From the NCBI GenBank assembly GCA_900552705.1, contig USAX01000073.1, forward strand, positions 1-9,703: a DNA stretch of 9,703 nt, in the 5' to 3' direction. Shown piece by piece: positions 6,091 to 9,703 of this stretch. The position numbers and the translations under genes were made by a program. Positions within the stretch are counted from its first letter, which is position 1. Each line of letters starts with the position of its first letter. The notes under the pieces are model-generated. The model was given only the letters and a program-made list of their open reading frames with translations, made no database searches and had not been told where the DNA came from. The stretch comes from an uncultured Collinsella sp. Lineage in GTDB: Bacteria > Actinomycetota > Coriobacteriia > Coriobacteriales > Coriobacteriaceae.

Positions 6091-6480
6091 TTAGGCTTCT
6101 GTTGTTGGACCCGCTACATCTTCCCGTCCCAGCATCGCCCTCAGCTTCTCAAAGCTTTCCTCGCTCAGGCAGTGCTCCATGTGGCAGCCCTCTTGCGACG
6201 CGACCTCAGCCGAAACACCCGCATCCTCCAGCAGCCCCACGAAAAAGCAGTGACGCTCCCACATTTGGCGAGCGACCTCCAGACCACGCTCCGTCAGATG
6301 AACGTCGCGCTTGCCCATTTCGACATAGCCGTTGCTTTCCAACGTCGCCATGGCCTTGGAAACGCTCGCCTTGGTTACGCCGAGGTACTCCGCAACGTCG
6401 ATCGAGCGCACGATGCCCTGACGTTCCGATAGAACGTAGATCGATTCGAGATAGTCTTCTCCGGATTCACGCAGGGCCAT
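6091..6480 (-). CDS. DtxR/MntR-family metal-dependent transcriptional repressor (short form, Cys99)
   Basis: 129 residues: an N-terminal winged helix (about 1-62, with SIDVAEYLGVTKASVSKAMATL as helix-turn-helix) and a dimerisation/metal domain (63-129), with no SH3-like third domain, as in MntR. Ligand positions line up with Bacillus MntR: D9, E12, H77, E102 and H103. Position 99, Glu in MntR, is Cys (EGCHMEH), as at DtxR C102. This hybrid set could bind Fe(II) or Mn(II); I cannot decide which. The ATG at 6480 is supported by GAAAGG six nucleotides upstream on the minus strand. Family proteins repress metal uptake genes when metal is bound. No transporter gene adjoins it here; its convergent neighbour is the Zn/Cd pump. 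Similar motifs repeated upstream suggest autoregulation. Confidence 0.92.
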   Translation of the reverse strand: MALRESGEDYLESIYVLSERQGIVRSIDVAEYLGVTKASVSKAMATLESNGYVEMGKRDVHLTERGLEVARQMWERHCFFVGLLEDAGVSAEVASQEGCHMEHCLSEESFEKLRAMLGREDVAGPTTEA

Positions 6481-6504
6481 GGGCCGCCTTTCGCGATGGC
6501 TTCT

Positions 6505-6594
6505 AGTTAGCCTTTGGATACTTTTGCTTGATTTACTTTACCGCAAAAGTTGCCCATGTCTTACTACTTTGCCTAAAAGTTAGCCGTGTTTCAC
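6505..6594 (-). promoter_or_regulatory. Candidate operator/promoter region of the DtxR-type gene with repeated motifs
   Basis: Two direct repeats of 23 bp, 6542-6564 and 6572-6594, lie exactly 30 bp apart and match at 16 of 23 positions. On the minus strand both contain AACTTTT after a GG. A third copy of the core GGCTAACT lies at 6505-6512 and is identical to that in the 6572 copy. GGCTAAC resembles half of the known DtxR/IdeR box. A possible minus-strand promoter, AAGACA and TAAAGT with a 16-bp spacer, overlaps the 6542 copy. Autoregulation is inferred. Confidence 0.45.
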
Positions 6595-6608
6595 AAAACA
6601 TGCGGGAC

Positions 6609-6646
6609 GAAAACAAAATGGGGACGCCCCGCAAGGAGTGTCCCCA
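6609..6646 (-). terminator. Intrinsic terminator of the ABC-F/phosphatase operon
   Basis: On the minus strand, TGGGGAC at 6646-6640 pairs with GTCCCCA at 6625-6619; the stem can extend by a G-T and a G-C pair. It is directly followed by a T-rich tract (TTTTGTTTTC, 6618-6609). It begins 23 nt after the phosphatase stop codon. Confidence 0.8.
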
Positions 6647-6668
6647 GGCGCCGGGTGCCGGCCCGCAG

Positions 6669-7439
6669 TTACATCAATCCAAAGTGCTTCGCGGCGTTGT
6701 AGATGCCGTCGTCGTCCACGGCGGTCGTCACGTAGGTCGCCGCGGCCTTCACGGTATCCTGCGCGTTGCCCATGGCCACGCTCGTGCCCACGGCGGCAAA
6801 CATCGACAGGTCGTTCTCGCCGTCGCCAAAGGCAATCGCCTCGCTCGCATCGATACCAAGCCGCTCGAGCGTCGCCGCCACGCCCAGGTCCTTGCCGCCG
6901 TTAGCAGGAATAATGTCGCAGAACAGGTCGCACCAGCGCGTGGTGAGCGAATGCGACACCGCGTCGGTCACGATATGCTCGTCGGCAGGGTCCACAAAGG
7001 CGCAGAACTGGTAGACCGGCGCATCGAAGGCATGCTCAAACGGCTCCTCGTGGTAGACGATTCCCGCGTTGCTACCGGCCGTCACCACGCGCTCGGACAG
7101 GCGGTTCACAAACGAGTTCTCGCCCTGCATGCACAGCGAGTCGTAGCGCCCCTCGGCCACCTGGTCCACGATCACCGCGACGTCGTCCGGATCGATCGGG
7201 CAGCTGCGGTAAACCCCCTCGGCATCAAAGCAGTGCTGGCCCGAAAGCGTAATGTACGCATCCCAACCAAGATCGAACAGCCAATCGGGCATCTGATAGG
7301 TCGGGCGACCCGTGGCGATCACGCACGCAATCCCCTGCTCATGAAAGCTGTCGAGCACCTGCTGCGCCGACGCCGGAATCCGATGGGTCTTAAAGCTCAG
7401 CAACGTGCCATCGATATCGAAAAACGCGGCCTTGATCAT
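6669..7439 (-). CDS. Cof-type HAD-superfamily phosphatase
   Basis: 256 residues, typical Cof/YidA length, soluble. HAD motif I is DIDGTL with nucleophile D8 and acid/base D10. Motif II is ATGRP with T43. Motif III is K183 in GGKD. Motif IV is GDGENDLSM with D206 and D210 for Mg binding. Between motifs II and III lies a C2-type cap of about 110 residues, as in the Cof subfamily. These enzymes hydrolyse small phosphorylated metabolites such as sugar phosphates or cofactor phosphates; the substrate cannot be read from sequence. The ATG lies 6 nt after the stop of the ABC-F gene, with GAGGAG overlapping that stop region as ribosome binding site, so the two are translated from one mRNA. The stop is followed by an intrinsic terminator. 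Confidence 0.93.
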   Translation of the reverse strand: MIKAAFFDIDGTLLSFKTHRIPASAQQVLDSFHEQGIACVIATGRPTYQMPDWLFDLGWDAYITLSGQHCFDAEGVYRSCPIDPDDVAVIVDQVAEGRYDSLCMQGENSFVNRLSERVVTAGSNAGIVYHEEPFEHAFDAPVYQFCAFVDPADEHIVTDAVSHSLTTRWCDLFCDIIPANGGKDLGVAATLERLGIDASEAIAFGDGENDLSMFAAVGTSVAMGNAQDTVKAAATYVTTAVDDDGIYNAAKHFGLM

Positions 7440-7445
7440 CCTCGC

Positions 7446-9305
7446 CTACTCCTCGCCCTCGAGCTTTTCGCTCGCCTCGAGCCACGCCATCTCCAGCTCG
7501 TCCATGGCGGCGTGGGCCTCGTCGATCTTTGCCTGTTGCTCGCCCAGCGCCGTGTAGTTGGTGGGATCGACCTGGGCCATGGCGGCCTCGGCCTCCTCCA
7601 CGCGAGCGCGCTGCGTTTCCATCTTGCGCTCGAGCGAGCTCACCTCACGACGGAGCTTTTGGCGCTCGGCATTGGAAAGGCCGTTGGGCTGACCGCTCGA
7701 CTTGGGCTTTTCGGCCGCAGCCGCCGCGGCACCGGTGTCGAACGTACCGGTCTTGGCGCTCGGTGCACCCACGGGCTCGCCCTCGGCGGTGGCGTTGCAC
7801 AGGCGCAGGTACTGGTCGACGCCGCCGGGCATATGCGTCAGGTGGCCGTCGAGCAGCGCCCACTGCTGGTCGGTCACGCGCTCCATCAAAAAGCGGTCGT
7901 GCGTCACCAGGATCAGCGTGCCGGGCCAGCCGTCCAGCAAGTCCTCGACAATCGCCAGCATGTCGGTATCCAGGTCGTTGCCGGGCTCGTCCAGGATGAG
8001 CACGTTGGGCTCGTCCAGGATCGTCAGCAGCAGCGACAGGCGGCGGCGCTGGCCGCCCGAAAGATCGCCGATGCGGCTCCAGAGCTGCTGCGTCGTAAAG
8101 CCCAGACGCTCGCAGAGCTTCTCGGGTGAAGTCTCCTTGCCGTCAATGACGTAGTACTTCTTATAGTGGCTGAGCACCTCGCGGATCGTGTCGCCCATGT
8201 AGGGTTCGAGCTCCTCGAGCTGCTGCGACAGCACGCCAAAGCGCACCGTCTGGCCGATCTTCACGCGGCCGCGCAGGGGCGCGATCTTGCCCTGGATCAC
8301 GTCGAGCAAGGTCGACTTGCCGGCGCCGTTCTCGCCCAAAAGACCATAGCGGTCGCCCGCACCAATGAGCCAGGTCACGTCGTTGAGCACCTGCTTGGGC
8401 GCGCCATCGGTATCCGCATAGCCGGCGTCCACGTCGACCACATCGATAACCTGCTTGCCCAGGCGGCTCACGGCCAGGCGCTTGAGCTCCAGCTCGTCAC
8501 GCACGGGCGGCACGTCGGCGATCAGCTCGCGAGCGGCATCCACGCGAAACTTGGGCTTGGTGGAGCGCGCCTGGGCGCCGCGGCTTAGCCACGCGAGCTC
8601 CTTACGTGCCATGTTGCGACGGCGCTCCTCGGTAACCGCGGCCATGCGGTCGCGTTCCACGCGCTGCAGGATATATGCCGAATAGCCGCCCTCGAAGGGA
8701 TCGACCTGGCCGTCGTGAACCTCCCACATGCTGGTGCAGACCTCGTCCAAGAACCAGCGATCGTGCGTGACCACGAGCATCGCGCCCTGACCGCGCTGCC
8801 AGCGGGCCTTTAAGTGACGCGCAAGCCAGTTGATGGTGCGCATGTCCAGATGGTTGGTGGGCTCATCGAGCATGAGCACGTCATAGTCGCCGATCAGCAG
8901 GCGCGCGAGGTCCACGCGGCGGCGCTGACCGCCCGAGAGCTCGCCTACCATGCCCTCCCAGGACACATCGCTAATGAGGCCGGCGAGGATCTGGCGCGTA
9001 CGGGGGCTCGACGCCCACTCGTACTCGGGGGCGTCACCCACAACGGCATGATGCACGGTATCGGTATCGACAAGCTGGTCCTTTTGGCCGAGTAGACCGA
9101 TCGTGATGCCGCGGCGGTGCGTCACGCGTCCGTCATCGGGCTCCAGCGTGCCGGCGAGCACGCTCAGCAGCGTCGACTTGCCGTCGCCGTTTTTACCGAC
9201 AATACCAATGCGGTCGCCCTCGCCCACGCCGAGCGTCACGCTATCGAAAATATGCTTGGTGGGAAACTCTAGGCTGACGGAATCGCATCCCAAAAGAATC
9301 GCCAT
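7446..9305 (-). CDS. Uup-like ABC-F family ATPase (ribosome/DNA-associated, not a transporter)
   Basis: 619 residues with two ABC domains in one chain and no membrane segments. Domain 1: Walker A GKNGDGKST at 37-45, signature LSGGQ at 123-127, Walker B with LDEPTNHLD at 146-154, H-loop THD at 180-182. Domain 2: Walker A GENGAGKST at 324-332, LSGGQ at 415-419, Walker B LILDEPGNDLD from 436, THD at 468-470. The linker near 215-270 contains KELAWLSRGAQAR, close to the Uup linker that reaches the ribosomal P-site tRNA. After an alanine-rich stretch, the last 75 residues form a charged coiled coil like the Uup C-terminal domain. I chose ATG 9305 because GAAGGAG lies 8 nt upstream and homologues begin just before the first strand; ATG 9365 would add 20 unlikely residues. 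ABC-F proteins act on translating ribosomes, some conferring antibiotic resistance; Uup is linked to ribosome function and to precise excision of transposons. Confidence 0.93.
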   Translation of the reverse strand: MAILLGCDSVSLEFPTKHIFDSVTLGVGEGDRIGIVGKNGDGKSTLLSVLAGTLEPDDGRVTHRRGITIGLLGQKDQLVDTDTVHHAVVGDAPEYEWASSPRTRQILAGLISDVSWEGMVGELSGGQRRRVDLARLLIGDYDVLMLDEPTNHLDMRTINWLARHLKARWQRGQGAMLVVTHDRWFLDEVCTSMWEVHDGQVDPFEGGYSAYILQRVERDRMAAVTEERRRNMARKELAWLSRGAQARSTKPKFRVDAARELIADVPPVRDELELKRLAVSRLGKQVIDVVDVDAGYADTDGAPKQVLNDVTWLIGAGDRYGLLGENGAGKSTLLDVIQGKIAPLRGRVKIGQTVRFGVLSQQLEELEPYMGDTIREVLSHYKKYYVIDGKETSPEKLCERLGFTTQQLWSRIGDLSGGQRRRLSLLLTILDEPNVLILDEPGNDLDTDMLAIVEDLLDGWPGTLILVTHDRFLMERVTDQQWALLDGHLTHMPGGVDQYLRLCNATAEGEPVGAPSAKTGTFDTGAAAAAAEKPKSSGQPNGLSNAERQKLRREVSSLERKMETQRARVEEAEAAMAQVDPTNYTALGEQQAKIDEAHAAMDELEMAWLEASEKLEGEE

Positions 9306-9313
9306 ATGCCCTG

Positions 9314-9320
9314 CTCCTTC
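9314..9320 (-). promoter_or_regulatory. Ribosome binding site deciding the ABC-F start
   Basis: GAAGGAG on the minus strand, 8 nt before ATG 9305. It lies downstream of the other in-frame ATG (9365), which argues against that longer form. Confidence 0.8.
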
Positions 9321-9340
9321 GTAGAAATTCAACGTTGTCC

Positions 9341-9349
9341 ATGATAGCA
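9341..9349 (-). promoter_or_regulatory. Possible extended -10 promoter of the ABC-F operon
   Basis: On the minus strand TGCTATCAT gives a TGn extended -10 with five of six TATAAT bases. The -35 at 17-bp spacing is poor (GGTTTT) and would lie partly in the edge of the adjacent palindrome. Transcription would start about 30 nt before the ATG. Confidence 0.35.
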
Positions 9350-9367
9350 GCGAGCCCCACCCCAAAA

Positions 9368-9488
9368 CCTACCAAAAAGGGACAGGTTTATTTTGGCAGG
9401 TTTTATCTGGGCAAACGTCAGGGCGCTCCGAGCACGCTCCATGGTAAAACGTTAACCTGCCAAAAAAAACCTGTCCCTTTTTGGCAGG
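9368..9488. repeat. 121-bp palindromic element with 35-bp arms
   Basis: Arms 9368-9402 and 9454-9488 are reverse complements at 33 of 35 positions, around a 51-base centre. Each arm holds a short internal direct repeat, ACAGGTTT and GCAGGTTTT, about 15 bp apart. The composition is unlike the flanking genes (runs of A or T and the word GGGACAGG). It lies between the pst terminator and the ABC-F promoter region. It looks like a dispersed REP- or MITE-like element; I see no target-site duplication. Confidence 0.8.
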
Positions 9489-9508
9489 TCGAAGGACGTG
9501 AACAACGC

Positions 9509-9546
9509 AAAAAGGCGGGCCATCTCCCAAAAGAGATGACCCGCCT
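9509..9546 (-). terminator. Intrinsic terminator downstream of pstB
   Basis: On the minus strand the stem 9546-9533 with 9526-9513 (13 of 14 pairs, loop of 6) is followed by a run of five T (9513-9509, sharing one base with the stem). It ends the leftward phosphate-uptake transcript before the ABC-F gene. Confidence 0.85.
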
Positions 9547-9557
9547 CTCCAATCAGT

Positions 9558-9583
9558 CCCGCGGCAACCGTGGCCGCCGCGGG
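9558..9583. other. GC-rich stem-loop between pstB and its terminator
   Basis: CCCGCGGC at 9558-9565 pairs perfectly with 9576-9583 around a 10-base loop. It lies 18 nt after the pstB stop. It has no T run, so it may serve as a 3' mRNA-stabilising structure or have no role. Confidence 0.45.
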
Positions 9584-9601
9584 CCTCAAGCATGTCCCGG
9601 A

Positions 9602-9703
9602 CTAGGAGAACATGCCGGTGAGGTAATCATTCAGCCGCTTATCCTTGGGCCGTTGGAAAATCTCGTCGGTCTCGTCGTACTCGACCATATCGCCCATGTA
9701 GAA
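9602..9703 (-). CDS. pstB: PstB, phosphate ABC transporter ATP-binding subunit (C-terminal 33 residues)
   Basis: Only the last 33 codons and the TAG lie in the window; the rest continues beyond the right edge. The residues FYMGDMVEYDETDEIFQRP followed by KDKRLNDYLTGMFS match the conserved PstB tail, in which a GxLxExG/D-type strand is followed by an IFxxPxxxRTxDYxxGxFG ending. PstB energises high-affinity phosphate uptake with PstSCA; the other pst genes are expected upstream on the minus strand outside the window. Attribution rests on this tail alone. Confidence 0.8.
   Translation of the reverse strand, partial: FYMGDMVEYDETDEIFQRPKDKRLNDYLTGMFS

Noticed and set aside
6528..8129. 533-codon plus-strand frame opposite the phosphatase and ABC-F genes
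   Set aside because: Antisense shadow rich in Arg, His and Leu without recognisable domains; it spans two clear minus-strand genes and a terminator.
9306..9365. Longer ABC-F form from ATG 9365
   Set aside because: The strong ribosome binding site at 9314-9320 lies inside this stretch and serves ATG 9305; the extra 20 residues have no match to the family N-terminus.
9369..9593. 74-codon minus-strand frame upstream of the ABC-F gene
   Set aside because: It consists of the palindrome, the pst terminator and the adjacent stem-loop, so it is not a credible gene.

Overview
The window looks like chromosomal DNA of a GC-rich Gram-positive anaerobe of the Coriobacteriia, most likely Collinsella or a close relative. 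That placement is inference from codon use, gene families and intergenic palindromes; no rRNA or other marker is present. Most genes are ordinary housekeeping or metal-homeostasis genes. The stretch from about 1060 to 3040 stands out: it is visibly poorer in GC, sparsely coding and rich in repeats.

Layout. (1) 1-960, +: 3' part of a DEDDh-type 3'-5' exonuclease, closed by a stem-loop at 1026-1061. (2) 1062-3037: low-GC island with one gene (1514-2722, +), an orphan protein of the coriobacterial AbiEi-like/DUF559-like type with a degenerate PDDEXK-like C-terminal half. Four diverged copies of a 30-bp repeat sit around it, two on each side, in the order + - [gene] + -. The differences between copies fall mainly at every third base, as in a once-coding sequence. 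(3) 3038-5811, +: a zinc/cadmium efflux system with an SmtB/CzrA-type ArsR repressor, a free-standing HMA metal-binding protein and a P1B-2 ATPase without its own HMA domain. A near-consensus promoter is overlaid by a perfect 23-bp inverted repeat, and a third operator copy lies just before the ATPase. (4) 5828-5954: a 127-nt nested palindrome between convergent genes. (5) 6091-6480, -: a short DtxR/MntR-type regulator with Cys at the position of MntR Glu99, with repeated motifs upstream. (6) 6669-9305, -: a two-gene operon of a Uup-like ABC-F ATPase and, 6 nt downstream, a Cof-type HAD phosphatase, ending in an intrinsic terminator. (7) 9368-9488: a second long palindrome (35-bp arms, 2 mismatches). 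(8) 9509-9703, -: the terminator and last 33 codons of pstB.

How it works together: the efflux genes form one metal-responsive unit. The repressor is expected to sit on its own promoter and on the ATPase leader; binding of Zn/Cd would release it, the HMA protein would buffer or deliver metal, and the ATPase would export it. The convergent DtxR-type regulator makes the middle of the window a metal-homeostasis neighbourhood, though no target of it other than possibly itself is visible here. The least explained features are the 30-bp repeat family around the orphan gene and the two long intergenic palindromes.
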